A model generated the notes under the pieces. The model worked only from the letters and a program-made list of their open reading frames with translations. It was not told where the DNA came from and searched no databases. This document shows, piece by piece, positions 8,299-16,803 of a stretch of DNA of 48,285 nt. The DNA is taken from positions 1 through 48,285 of the forward strand of contig JACMLY010000057.1 in the NCBI GenBank assembly GCA_014379345.1, written 5' to 3'. Both the position numbers and the translations under genes were made by a program. Numbering within the stretch: position 1 is the first letter of the stretch; the number at the start of each line of letters is the position of its first letter. This DNA comes from Chitinophagaceae bacterium (GTDB lineage: Bacteria > Bacteroidota > Bacteroidia > Chitinophagales > Chitinophagaceae).

Positions 8299-9021
8299 AT
8301 GTGGTCTGTTTGTAAAAAAGAGTTACGGCAGTTTTTTAGCAGTCTTACCGGTTATATAGCCATCATTGTTTTTTTGTTACTTAACGGTCTTTTCCTGTTT
8401 GTTTTTCCTGACTCTAATATTCTCGACTTTGGCTATGCCACTCTCGATAAGTTTTTTGAGCTTGCACCCTGGATTCTTTTATTTCTCATCCCTGCCATTA
8501 CCATGAGAAGCTTCTCGGAGGAGTTCCGTTCAGGGACGTTTGAAATTTTACGTACAAAACCTTTAAGCACCCGGCAATTGGTGGGAGGTAAATTCCTGGG
8601 ATCGTTCCTGGTTGTATTGATTGCCTTATTACCCACATTATTATACGCATTAACAGTTGAAAGCTTATCCGTACAGGGAGGGATAGATGTTGGTGGAACG
8701 ATCGGTTCCTATATTGGCCTTATTTTTCTTTCAGCCGTATTTATTGCCATCAGTATTTGCTGCAGCAGTTTCACTAACAACGCTGTGGTTGCATTCATCC
8801 TGAGTGCTTTTGTAAGTTTTATTGCATACAGTGGTTTCAATGCTGTTAGCCAGATACCCACGCTTGAATCCGGTGCCGACTACTATATTGAAATGCTTGG
8901 AATAGATTTTCATTATCGCAGCGTAAGCCGCGGAGTCATTGATAGTCGTGATATCATCTATTTTTGCAGCGTCATAATATTCTTTCTTCTTTTTACCAAC
9001 CGGAATGTAGCGAAGCGATAA
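8299..9021 (+). CDS. gldF: Gliding-motility ABC transporter permease GldF
   Basis: A 240-residue ABC-2-type permease with about six membrane segments. The N-terminus MWSVCKKELRQFFSSLTGYIAIIVFLLLNGLFLFVF is typical of GldF, and ITMRSFSEEFRSGTFEILRTKPLSTRQLVGGKFLGS is the conserved cytoplasmic ABC-2 segment. GldF works with the ATPase GldA and with GldG; the set is needed for gliding in some Flavobacteria, but homologues also occur in non-gliding members. gldG begins 3 nt after the stop, so the two are co-transcribed. gldA is not in this window. Confidence 0.92.
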   Translation: MWSVCKKELRQFFSSLTGYIAIIVFLLLNGLFLFVFPDSNILDFGYATLDKFFELAPWILLFLIPAITMRSFSEEFRSGTFEILRTKPLSTRQLVGGKFLGSFLVVLIALLPTLLYALTVESLSVQGGIDVGGTIGSYIGLIFLSAVFIAISICCSSFTNNAVVAFILSAFVSFIAYSGFNAVSQIPTLESGADYYIEMLGIDFHYRSVSRGVIDSRDIIYFCSVIIFFLLFTNRNVAKR

Positions 9022-9024
9022 TCC

Positions 9025-10725
9025 ATGAAAAAACTGCTGACATCAAAATACTGGTGGATCTATATCTTAATTGCGTTAGTGGCAGTAAACTATCTCGCTT
9101 CACTTATTCATTTCCGGGTTGATCTTACCCAGGAAAAACGATACACGCTCTCCCAACCGACCAAACGACTGCTTCAAGGATTAAATGATCCTGTTTCCAT
9201 TACTGTTTTTCTGGAAGGAGATATGCCGGCAGGTTTTAAAAAATTATCGAACAGCACAGAAGAATTATTACAGGAATTCAAAGAATGGGGAAAAGCCAAT
9301 ATCCAGTTCCGGTTTCAAAAACCGGGAGAAGGCTTACATGATACTGCAAAAACAAATTTCATTATTTACCTAGATAGCCTGGGATTGAGCCCGACAAACG
9401 TGAGGGTACAAGCGAAGGCAGGGGAGGCACAGGAGGAACGGCTGGTATATCCCGGGGCATTGATCAGTTACAAGGGAAGCGAAACCGCGATCGATCTGTT
9501 AAAAGGACAGAGTGCTTACGGTGGAACAAATTCTTTGAACAATGCGGAAGCTCTGCTGGAATATAAATTTGCCAACGCCATAGAAAAAATAACTGCCGAT
9601 TCAGTTCCCCTGATCGGTTACCTGATTGGAAATGGCGAACCGTTAACCTACAATGTATTTGATCTTATTGAACACACTTTGAAGACAAATTATAATTTTG
9701 ATTTTGTACCTATTGATAAGATCAACGTGATCCCACTTGATTTCAATGCAATTGTTATTGTAAAGCCCACTGAAAAATTTACCGATCAGCAAAAATTGAA
9801 AATAGACCAGTACATTATGCATGGCGGCAAAGTGATTTGGATGATCGATAACCTGTATGCCGAGATGGATAGCCTGAGGCAAAAGCAAAGCGATTTTATT
9901 GCCTATGATCGTGGCCTCAACCTCGATGACCAGCTTTTTAAATATGGAGTGCGTATCAATAAAGACCTGGTGCAGGATCTGCAAAGCGATAAAATTCCCC
10001 AGGTTATTGGGGACTATGGTGGTCAGCCACAGATTGAATTGGTAGCATGGCCTTATTTTCCACTGCTGGTTGCTTCCGGTGAGCACCCTGTTTCAAAGAA
10101 TCTTGATAACGTATTATCTATCTTTCCCAATTCGATTGATACCATTAAAACACCAGGAGTTAACAAAACAATTCTGCTATCTACTTCATCAAATGCCAGA
10201 ACCCTTAGTACGCCCGCTATCGTATCCTTCAATAGCCTGAAAACAGAAGAGGATATGAAAACATTTAACCGAAGCAATATACCTGTGGCCGTTTTGCTAG
10301 AAGGGAAATTTAACTCACTTTACGCAAACAGGATACCAGCTGCACTTGCAGATACACTGGCAACAGTTTATAAACAACCATTTTTTGCTTCCTCTTCATA
10401 TAATAAAATGATCGTAGTGTCCGATGCAGATATTGTTGCAAATGTTGTCACGCAAAATGAAGGACCCAAACAAATGGGATACAATCAATATACACAACGT
10501 ACGTATGCGAATAAGGATTTTTTCCTGAATTCGGTAGAATATCTTGTTAACCCTTCCGGCATTCTCGAAGCGCGTTCAAAAGATTTTACACTTCGCCTGC
10601 TTGATCCTAAAAAGGTCGAAGAAAGCAAAACAACATGGCAGATGATCAACATTGCAATTCCTGTTATTCTGATACTCATTTTTGGATTTATCTACCAGAC
10701 TCTTCGCAGAAAAAAATATCAGTGA
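9025..10725 (+). CDS. gldG: Gliding-motility ABC transporter component GldG
   Basis: A 566-residue protein with one N-terminal membrane helix (about 10-30), a long soluble domain and one C-terminal membrane helix (IAIPVILILIFGFIYQTLRRKK). The segment FRVDLTQEKRYTLSQPTKRLLQGLNDPVSITVFLEG is the characteristic opening of the GldG/ABC-type uncharacterised transport domain; later VIVKPTEKFTDQQKLKIDQYIMHGGKVIWMID matches the second half. It is thought to be the extracytoplasmic partner of GldF in the GldAFG transporter. The 3-nt spacing to gldF supports a common transcript. Confidence 0.92.
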   Translation: MKKLLTSKYWWIYILIALVAVNYLASLIHFRVDLTQEKRYTLSQPTKRLLQGLNDPVSITVFLEGDMPAGFKKLSNSTEELLQEFKEWGKANIQFRFQKPGEGLHDTAKTNFIIYLDSLGLSPTNVRVQAKAGEAQEERLVYPGALISYKGSETAIDLLKGQSAYGGTNSLNNAEALLEYKFANAIEKITADSVPLIGYLIGNGEPLTYNVFDLIEHTLKTNYNFDFVPIDKINVIPLDFNAIVIVKPTEKFTDQQKLKIDQYIMHGGKVIWMIDNLYAEMDSLRQKQSDFIAYDRGLNLDDQLFKYGVRINKDLVQDLQSDKIPQVIGDYGGQPQIELVAWPYFPLLVASGEHPVSKNLDNVLSIFPNSIDTIKTPGVNKTILLSTSSNARTLSTPAIVSFNSLKTEEDMKTFNRSNIPVAVLLEGKFNSLYANRIPAALADTLATVYKQPFFASSSYNKMIVVSDADIVANVVTQNEGPKQMGYNQYTQRTYANKDFFLNSVEYLVNPSGILEARSKDFTLRLLDPKKVEESKTTWQMINIAIPVILILIFGFIYQTLRRKKYQ

Positions 10726-10768
10726 CAAATAAGATCAGTTCTATCAGCGATAATTCGCCTCAATTTGC

Positions 10769-10796
10769 GTATTTCGCGTTTAATATTTCGCGTTTA
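10769..10796. repeat. Tandem 14-mer before the terC-like start codon
   Basis: GTATTTCGCGTTTA is followed directly by ATATTTCGCGTTTA; the final A is the first base of the ATG at 10796. Each 14-mer is two 7-nt units, the same length as the unit in the other intergenic arrays. Confidence 0.5.
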
Positions 10797-11755
10797 TGAC
10801 ACCGGAGATAATAACGTATTTAACATTTGGCGGGTTACTGATACTTGCCTTGATTTTTGATTTGGGATTGCTAAGTAAAAAGCATTCTCATATCACTATC
10901 CGCAAGGCCTTGTGGCAAACTATTTTTTGGGTAGCACTTGCACTTGGTTTTTTTGTATTTGTATGGATAGAATTCGACCGCACCATTGCCTTGGAATATC
11001 TCAGCGCATATCTTACTGAATGGAGCCTGAGTATTGATAATATTTTTGTATTCATCCTGATCTTTTCATTTTTCGCCGTAAAAGAAGATCAATATGCGCG
11101 TGTGCTGTTGATCGGGATCATGATGGCGATCATTTTCAGGGTCATATTCATTACAATAGGCATTGTTCTGGTCGAAAGATTTGAATGGCTGCTATACATT
11201 TTCGGGGCAATTCTGGTTTATACAGGAATCAAAATGTTCACCTCCAGGGAAGATGAAGTGGTAACTCTTGAAGAGAACCGCGTATATAGGATCATCAGAA
11301 AAGTTTTACCTCTCACCCCTATTGATAACAGCGGAAAATTTACGCATCGCATAAACGGGAAAAGATACTTTACATCCATTTTTGTAGTCGTGATCATGTT
11401 GGCTACTACTGATATTATTTTTGCGTTGGATTCTATTCCCGCTGTATTCGGGATTTCCAAGAACAGGTTGGTGATTTATACTTCCAATATTTTCGCTGTT
11501 CTCGGGTTGCGCTCGTTGTTCTTTTTACTTAAAGGAGCAAAAGAGAAATTTGCACATTTACAGCAGGGTATAGCCATAGTGCTCGTCTTTATTGGTTTAA
11601 AAATGCTGATCGAATTTTTTCATATCAAGATACCGGTATACATTTCCTTGTTGGTCATACTAGTTTGCATTGCGGCTTCTATTGTGTATTCCATGACAGT
11701 TGCCAATCGGGAAGAAAAAAATAATACAGTAAACAGGGACATTGATCTTCACTAA
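10796..11755 (+). CDS. TerC-family integral membrane protein
   Basis: A 319-residue polytopic membrane protein with about eight or nine helices. The family signature is clear: AYLTEWSLSIDNIFVFILIFSFF, with acidic residues inside the membrane, plus MLATTDIIFALDSIPAVFGI and NIFAVLGLRSLFFLL. Relatives include Alx of E. coli, linked to Mn2+ homeostasis, and TerC of tellurite-resistance loci; recent work points to metal export during secretion. There are no other ter genes here, so tellurite resistance should not be inferred. murF-alr starts 4 nt after the stop, suggesting co-transcription. Confidence 0.9.
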   Translation: MTPEIITYLTFGGLLILALIFDLGLLSKKHSHITIRKALWQTIFWVALALGFFVFVWIEFDRTIALEYLSAYLTEWSLSIDNIFVFILIFSFFAVKEDQYARVLLIGIMMAIIFRVIFITIGIVLVERFEWLLYIFGAILVYTGIKMFTSREDEVVTLEENRVYRIIRKVLPLTPIDNSGKFTHRINGKRYFTSIFVVVIMLATTDIIFALDSIPAVFGISKNRLVIYTSNIFAVLGLRSLFFLLKGAKEKFAHLQQGIAIVLVFIGLKMLIEFFHIKIPVYISLLVILVCIAASIVYSMTVANREEKNNTVNRDIDLH

Positions 11756-11759
11756 TTGA

Positions 11760-14285
11760 ATGCAGTTGAGATATTACCTTGAAAATATGGCCTCGGTTGT
11801 AAAGGGCAGGTTTCTGCTCAAAACGGCTAATCCCATCATCGAGCACTTGCTGTTAGACAGCCGCAGGATCATTTTTCCACAAAGCTCATTGTTTATTGCC
11901 TTACAGGGACCAAGAAGGGACGGGCATGTGTTTATTGATGAGCTTTATCAAAAAGGAGTACGGAATTTTATCGTTGACCACGAAACAAACACGGCATTAT
12001 TACCGGAAGCCAATATAATTCTTGTCAGGAATACCTTACAAGCGCTACAGGCGCTAGCCATCCACCATCGTAAGCAATTCGTCACATTGTCCGATGGCAG
12101 GCAACTTCCCGTTATCGGGATAACGGGAAGTAATGGTAAAACCATCGTTAAAGAGTGGCTGAATCAGTTATTGGACACCCAATTCAATATTGTTCGTAGT
12201 CCGAAAAGCTACAATTCTCAAATTGGTGTTCCATTAAGTGTATGGCAAATGAATGAGGGCCACGACCTGGCTATTTTCGAAGCCGGAATTTCGGAAAGTG
12301 GTGAAATGAGCAATCTCGAAAAAATCATTCAGCCAACAATTGGCGTTTTTACAAATATTGGTGAGGCTCATAGTGAAGGATTTATCAGCCTCAGGCAAAA
12401 GATCAATGAAAAACTTCAGTTGTTTACACATGTGGAAACACTGATTTACTGTAAGGATGATCCTGCAATACATGAGGCAGTTGCCATATTGTGGCAACAG
12501 TTACACAAGCGCGGGGATAAAACCTTTTCTATTTGCAACTGGAGTACTGTTTCTGAAGCGTCCCTGCAGGTACAAACAATTCTTAAGGAAGATGGTCAAT
12601 CTCTTATCACTGCAACCTGGAAGAGCGAAAAAATACAGATAACCATTCCGTTTACGGATAATGCTTCTATTGAAAATGCAATACATTGCTGGTGTGTTTT
12701 ACTGCAATTGAAAATTTCGCAGGCAGTCATTCAGCAGAGAATGCAGCAGCTCGCTACTGTGGCAATGCGGCTTGAATTAAAGAAGGGCATCAATAATTGT
12801 TCAATAATCAACGATAGTTATAGTGCAGATCTCAGTTCACTCAAAATTGCCCTGGATTTTTTAATGCACCAGCAACAACATGCAAAACGTACGGTTATAC
12901 TTTCAGATATCCTGCAAAGTGGCAAAGCAGAAAAAGAATTGTATAGGGAGGTTGCGGAGGCGCTTACGCAACGCAAAGTGAACCGGTTTATAGGAGTTGG
13001 AAAAAAGATCACACAGCAGAGGCAGGCATTTGAAGAAGTTGGTTCACTCGAACTTTCTTTTTACGATTCCGTGGAAGACTTCAAAAAAAACTTTCACCAT
13101 TTTTATTGGAGGGATGAGACCATTTTGCTGAAAGGTGCCAGGGTATACGGGTTAGAACAGATCGATGCCCTTCTTGAACAAAAAGTGCATCAGACCATTT
13201 TGGAAATTAATTTGAGTTCACTGGTTTACAACCTGCAACAATTTCAGCAATTGTTACAACCAACCACCAGGGTCATGGCAATGGTAAAAGCCTTTTCTTA
13301 TGGCAGCGGGGGATATGAGATCGCAAACGTGTTACAGTTCCATAAAATAGATTACCTGGCGGTAGCGTATGCAGATGAAGGCGTTGAGCTTCGCAAGGAA
13401 GGCATCGCCCTTCCAATTATGGTGATGAATACCGATGCCTCCACATTTGATTTACTGTTGAAATATAAACTGGAACCTGAATTGTATTCCCCCGGGCTAC
13501 TTCATGCGCTGGCAGATTTCGTCAAAAACAGGAATATTCATCATTTTCCCGTTCACATAGAACTGGAAACCGGTATGAATCGCCTGGGTTTTTCGGAAGA
13601 GCAGATTCCGCCCCTACTAGAAACACTGCAAACAGACATTTTTAAGGTGCATTCTGTTTTTACACACCTGGTATCCAGTGAAGATCCGGAACACGATGAG
13701 TTCACTTTACAGCAGGCTGCTATTTTTCATAAATTATGCAACAGGATAAATAACGTTATACAATATCCATATCTCAGGCATATTGCAAATACTTCAGGCA
13801 TTACCAGGCATTCTTCCATGCAATTGGATATGGTGAGATTGGGAATCGGTTTGTACGGCATTGGCGACAATCATAGTGTTTCAATGCCCTTACGCGAAGT
13901 TTCTACACTAAAATCCACCGTTGCTCAGATAAAACAGGTCAAGGCGGGAGACAGTGTGAGCTATGGGAGAAAAGGAATCGTTGACCGAGACTCCATGATA
14001 GCAACTGTAAGGATTGGTTATGCCGATGGATATCCCAGGAGTTTAAGTAACGGGATAGGAAAAATGCTGATTAACGGGCAGCTGGCCCCGATTGTAGGCA
14101 TGATCTGCATGGATATGACGATGATAGATATCACAGATTTAACAGGCATTCAGGAAGGAGACGAGGTTGTTGTTTTCGGAAATGGATTATCGGTAAAGCA
14201 ATTGGCGCATTGGGCTCAAACCATCCCTTATGAAATATTGACCGGCGTGTCACAAAGAGTGAAGCGGGTGTATTTTGAAGAGTGA
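11760..14285 (+). CDS. murF-alr: Bifunctional MurF ligase / alanine racemase
   Basis: An 841-residue fusion. Residues 1 to about 465 are a Mur ligase, UDP-MurNAc-tripeptide:D-Ala-D-Ala ligase, with the ATP-binding loop GITGSNGKT (K127), GIFEAGISESGEM-like central motifs and the C-terminal ligase domain (INDSYSADLSSLKIALDFL). Residues about 475-841 are a PLP-dependent alanine racemase: PLP lysine K510 in MVKAFSYGSG, the catalytic tyrosine in SVSYGRKG, GYADGYPRSL, and MICMDMTMIDIT. One chain thus makes D-alanine and adds the D-Ala-D-Ala dipeptide to the peptidoglycan precursor. This fusion is known in Bacteroidota. The stop codon lies inside the first unit of a heptamer array. Confidence 0.96.
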   Translation: MQLRYYLENMASVVKGRFLLKTANPIIEHLLLDSRRIIFPQSSLFIALQGPRRDGHVFIDELYQKGVRNFIVDHETNTALLPEANIILVRNTLQALQALAIHHRKQFVTLSDGRQLPVIGITGSNGKTIVKEWLNQLLDTQFNIVRSPKSYNSQIGVPLSVWQMNEGHDLAIFEAGISESGEMSNLEKIIQPTIGVFTNIGEAHSEGFISLRQKINEKLQLFTHVETLIYCKDDPAIHEAVAILWQQLHKRGDKTFSICNWSTVSEASLQVQTILKEDGQSLITATWKSEKIQITIPFTDNASIENAIHCWCVLLQLKISQAVIQQRMQQLATVAMRLELKKGINNCSIINDSYSADLSSLKIALDFLMHQQQHAKRTVILSDILQSGKAEKELYREVAEALTQRKVNRFIGVGKKITQQRQAFEEVGSLELSFYDSVEDFKKNFHHFYWRDETILLKGARVYGLEQIDALLEQKVHQTILEINLSSLVYNLQQFQQLLQPTTRVMAMVKAFSYGSGGYEIANVLQFHKIDYLAVAYADEGVELRKEGIALPIMVMNTDASTFDLLLKYKLEPELYSPGLLHALADFVKNRNIHHFPVHIELETGMNRLGFSEEQIPPLLETLQTDIFKVHSVFTHLVSSEDPEHDEFTLQQAAIFHKLCNRINNVIQYPYLRHIANTSGITRHSSMQLDMVRLGIGLYGIGDNHSVSMPLREVSTLKSTVAQIKQVKAGDSVSYGRKGIVDRDSMIATVRIGYADGYPRSLSNGIGKMLINGQLAPIVGMICMDMTMIDITDLTGIQEGDEVVVFGNGLSVKQLAHWAQTIPYEILTGVSQRVKRVYFEE

Positions 14286-14437
14286 ATGGTGAATGGTGAA
14301 TGGTGCGTGGTGCGTGGTACGTGGTGTGTGGTACGTGGTGCGTGGTGCGTGGTGAGCGCAGTCGAACCATCAAAGATCGAGCGAAGTCGAGATACAACCG
14401 CAAACTTTATTCACCACTCACCACTCACCACTCACTA
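14282..14437. repeat. Inverted heptamer-repeat array, family B, copy 1
   Basis: Ten in-phase heptamers run from 14282 to 14351 (three GTGAATG, then GTGCGTG, GTACGTG and GTGTGTG variants), starting inside the murF-alr stop codon. Four heptamers of the opposite sense (TTCACCA, CTCACCA twice, CTCACTA) occupy 14410-14437. The loop between them contains a near-repeated 12-mer, GAGCGCAGTCGA / GAGCGAAGTCGA. Family B recurs at 28275-28331. Confidence 0.85.
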
Positions 14438-14443
14438 TTTCAT

Positions 14444-14451
14444 TATCTTTG
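14444..14451 (+). promoter_or_regulatory. Candidate -7 promoter element for lspA
   Basis: TATCTTTG matches TAnnTTTG exactly, 22 nt before the lspA GTG and directly after the heptamer array. No clear -33 element. Confidence 0.4.
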
Positions 14452-14473
14452 ACGCTTTAAATTTATTTCAATT

Positions 14474-15151
14474 GTGAAGATCCGAACTGTAGTCCTAATC
14501 ATATTGGCTATTATTATCACGGACCAGGCTTTGAAAATATGGGTGAAAACACATCTCCATTACCATGAACAGATCTATTTGCTGGGTACCTGGTTCCGTC
14601 TTTATTTTATTGAAAACGAAGGAATGGCGTGGGGATGGAAATTTGGGGGCGAATGGGGCAAAATAGCGCTAACCTTATTCCGGTTGGTAGCCGTCATTTT
14701 CGGTGTCTTCTATATCCGAAGTATTGTTCGTAAAAAGTATCATCGCGGTTTTATAGTTTGTGTTTGCCTGATTTTCGCCGGAGCGCTTGGAAACCTGATC
14801 GATAGCATGTTTTACGGCCTTATATTTTCAGCAAGTGACGAGGGGTTAGGCCTGGCAAAACTATTTCCGCCGGGGGGTGGGTATGCCGGATTCCTACACG
14901 GCAAAGTGGTAGATATGTTGTATGCTCCGATCATCGAGAATAAAACACTGCCGCAGTGGTTGCCCTTTTGGGGAGGCGAGCGTTTCACCTTTTTTTCCCC
15001 GATATTTAATATCGCAGATGCATCCATTTCAACCGGTGTTATTGTAATATTACTTTTCCAGCGCAGATTCTTTAGAAAACATCCTCATGAAGAACAACAC
15101 CCAACCGTTGAAACCAATACACCCGTAAATGATACTATGCAGGTGTTATAA
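14474..15151 (+). CDS. lspA: Lipoprotein signal peptidase (signal peptidase II)
   Basis: A 225-residue inner-membrane aspartyl protease that removes the signal peptide from prolipoproteins. Four membrane helices are visible. The two catalytic aspartates are in GNLIDSMFYG and FNIADASISTGV. The opening ITDQALKIWVKTHL and ENEGMAWGW match the family (usual ENxGAAFG). The protein is longer than proteobacterial LspA (about 165), with a loop insertion between the aspartates and a hydrophilic tail after about 195; both are common in Bacteroidota. The start is GTG at 14474. It serves the several predicted lipoproteins in this window. Confidence 0.94.
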   Translation: MKIRTVVLIILAIIITDQALKIWVKTHLHYHEQIYLLGTWFRLYFIENEGMAWGWKFGGEWGKIALTLFRLVAVIFGVFYIRSIVRKKYHRGFIVCVCLIFAGALGNLIDSMFYGLIFSASDEGLGLAKLFPPGGGYAGFLHGKVVDMLYAPIIENKTLPQWLPFWGGERFTFFSPIFNIADASISTGVIVILLFQRRFFRKHPHEEQHPTVETNTPVNDTMQVL

Positions 15152-15236
15152 CTGCCAAGTCGCCATTTTATCGGGATTACAGTATTAATATGTTGAATAT
15201 ATAGTGGTTATTCCGTGAACCATAATAAAACATTTC

Positions 15237-16739
15237 ATGAAATCATTTAAAAAGTTTTTTTGGCTGGCCGGTACCTTTTTTTTGTTTTTTTCCTGTAAGA
15301 AAGAAAAAAGCGTTGAAGGTGGCTCTGGTTCAGGAGCTTCGACCCAGTGGGAATTTAAAGATTCTGCCCTAGTTTTTGATGGAAAGATGGATACGGCTTA
15401 CATTCAAACAGCCGGTTCTATTTCATCCATCATTTTAGAAGGTACTTCAACTGACGGCACCAGTGATTTTTACCTCGAGATCTTTGGGAGCAATATCAGC
15501 CAGGGTACTTATAAAAGTCCCAATGTGCAGTTTGCTTATGTTGTGAGGGGAACAGTTGTATATGAAAGTGTGCCTGCCAACACCGATAAATTTTCAGTTG
15601 TTATCACCAGTATTGATGCCAATGGTATTATCGGAACTTTTTCCGGAGAGGTTGAAGATGCTCTCGGGAACACGAAGAAGATCACCGGCGGCACCTTTGT
15701 TGGTAAATTCAACAGCACAACACCGCCGCCACCCCCTGCAGGAAACGGTCAGCTATTGCTTTGGTCGAAACAGGGATGCGGAGTAGCTGGAAGTATTGCC
15801 GTGAAGGTGCAGGGGCAAACCGGAACTATAACCGTTTTTCACACCACGGCACCTGCTTGTGGCGCAGCCGGGGCGGCAACTTTTAGTCTCGCTGCAGGTG
15901 TCTATTCCTGGGAAGCTTATTGCAACCTGGATACGGTTCGCGGCGGCGTCACTATCACTTCGGGAAATTGCTCTAAAGCTGAAGTTGTTCTTGGTGCGGT
16001 GGTAAGTACAAATTGTGTTATCAGCAATCTCGGTTATTATGATATCAGTACAAGCACAGCACTCGGCTCATTGAGTAGCTTCTTCAATGCATCGAACCAG
16101 GTAAACAGTGTGCTTTTTGTTGACAGTGCCACCAGAACTTCCCTGTACACATTCAGCCCGAACAGATCAGGCAACAGGATCAATATCGATGCAACACAAT
16201 ATTTCGACCTCGATGCTTCCGGAAGGATCAAGGAATTTCATGGATTGGTTGATGCCATCGAAGTTGCATTACCCAGGGTTGTTGTTGTTTATACTTTTAA
16301 TGCAGGCGGATATCTTGAAAAAGCAGCTTACGCATTTGAAGCAGCTCCCAATGTGAACATCCTGAATATCAATTACACCTGGACTGCAGGGAACCTTAGT
16401 AAAGCCGTTGTTCAGGAGCCTGCCAAAACCGAGCGGATAGAATATAAGTACACATATGATTTGAGTAAACCGGCGAAGAATTTCTTAAATTTTTATCCAA
16501 ACAACGAAATAATATTATTGCAGTCGGCTATTAATTATGGAAACAATTCTTCACACATACTGACTGCATCAACCATTGAGCAATTTGATACGGCAGGTGC
16601 CAGCATTGGTGTGCTGCCTGCAACATATAGCAATTATACTATTGACGCCAATAACTATGTGAAACAATTTTCTATTGTAGGGGATGGCTCAGTTTATGAT
16701 GGAGATACAAAGTATGTATTGTCGTATAAATGTTTTTAG
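15237..16739 (+). CDS. Predicted lipoprotein, multidomain, function unknown
   Basis: A 500-residue protein with a short basic start, a hydrophobic stretch and the lipobox-like FFSC, so it is probably a lipoprotein. Residues about 40-160 form a beta-rich domain with a calycin-like look (YLEIFGSNISQGTYKSPN; GTFSGEVEDALGNTKKITGGTFVGKF). A proline-rich linker (PPPPPAG) follows, then a small domain with four cysteines (about 175-260). The C-terminal half (about 265-500) has repeated Y-x-Y/W strands (VVVYTFNAGGYLEK, LNINYTWTAGNLSK, EYKYTYDLSKP), as in beta-sheet repeat lipoproteins of the DUF4595 type. No catalytic motif is recognised. It lies between lspA and a bidirectional terminator. Confidence 0.75.
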   Translation: MKSFKKFFWLAGTFFLFFSCKKEKSVEGGSGSGASTQWEFKDSALVFDGKMDTAYIQTAGSISSIILEGTSTDGTSDFYLEIFGSNISQGTYKSPNVQFAYVVRGTVVYESVPANTDKFSVVITSIDANGIIGTFSGEVEDALGNTKKITGGTFVGKFNSTTPPPPPAGNGQLLLWSKQGCGVAGSIAVKVQGQTGTITVFHTTAPACGAAGAATFSLAAGVYSWEAYCNLDTVRGGVTITSGNCSKAEVVLGAVVSTNCVISNLGYYDISTSTALGSLSSFFNASNQVNSVLFVDSATRTSLYTFSPNRSGNRINIDATQYFDLDASGRIKEFHGLVDAIEVALPRVVVVYTFNAGGYLEKAAYAFEAAPNVNILNINYTWTAGNLSKAVVQEPAKTERIEYKYTYDLSKPAKNFLNFYPNNEIILLQSAINYGNNSSHILTASTIEQFDTAGASIGVLPATYSNYTIDANNYVKQFSIVGDGSVYDGDTKYVLSYKCF

Positions 16740-16747
16740 CAATGTTT

Positions 16748-16803
16748 AGGGATGACATCCTTTTAGGGATGACATCCTTGCTTTTGAAAGGATGTCATCC
16801 CTA
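16748..16803. terminator. Bidirectional terminator with duplicated arm
   Basis: AGGGATGACATCCTT occurs twice in direct order (16748-16762 and 16765-16779) and once inverted (16788-16802). Copy 2 pairs perfectly with the inverted copy over 15 bp with an 8-nt loop; copy 1 could compete for the same partner. The fumC stop codon (TAG on the minus strand, 16801-16803) lies in the right arm. It separates two convergent genes. Confidence 0.8.

Noticed and set aside
10796..11755. Tellurite-resistance determinant
   Set aside because: Only the TerC-like gene is present; the other ter genes are missing and the family has broader metal-related roles.
14282..14437. CRISPR-like array
   Set aside because: Units are only 7 nt, without unique spacers, and no cas genes are present.
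14286..14477. Plus-strand ORF MVNGEWCVVRGTW...
   Set aside because: It is translation of the GTNNNTG heptamer array; the periodic peptide reflects the 7-nt unit.
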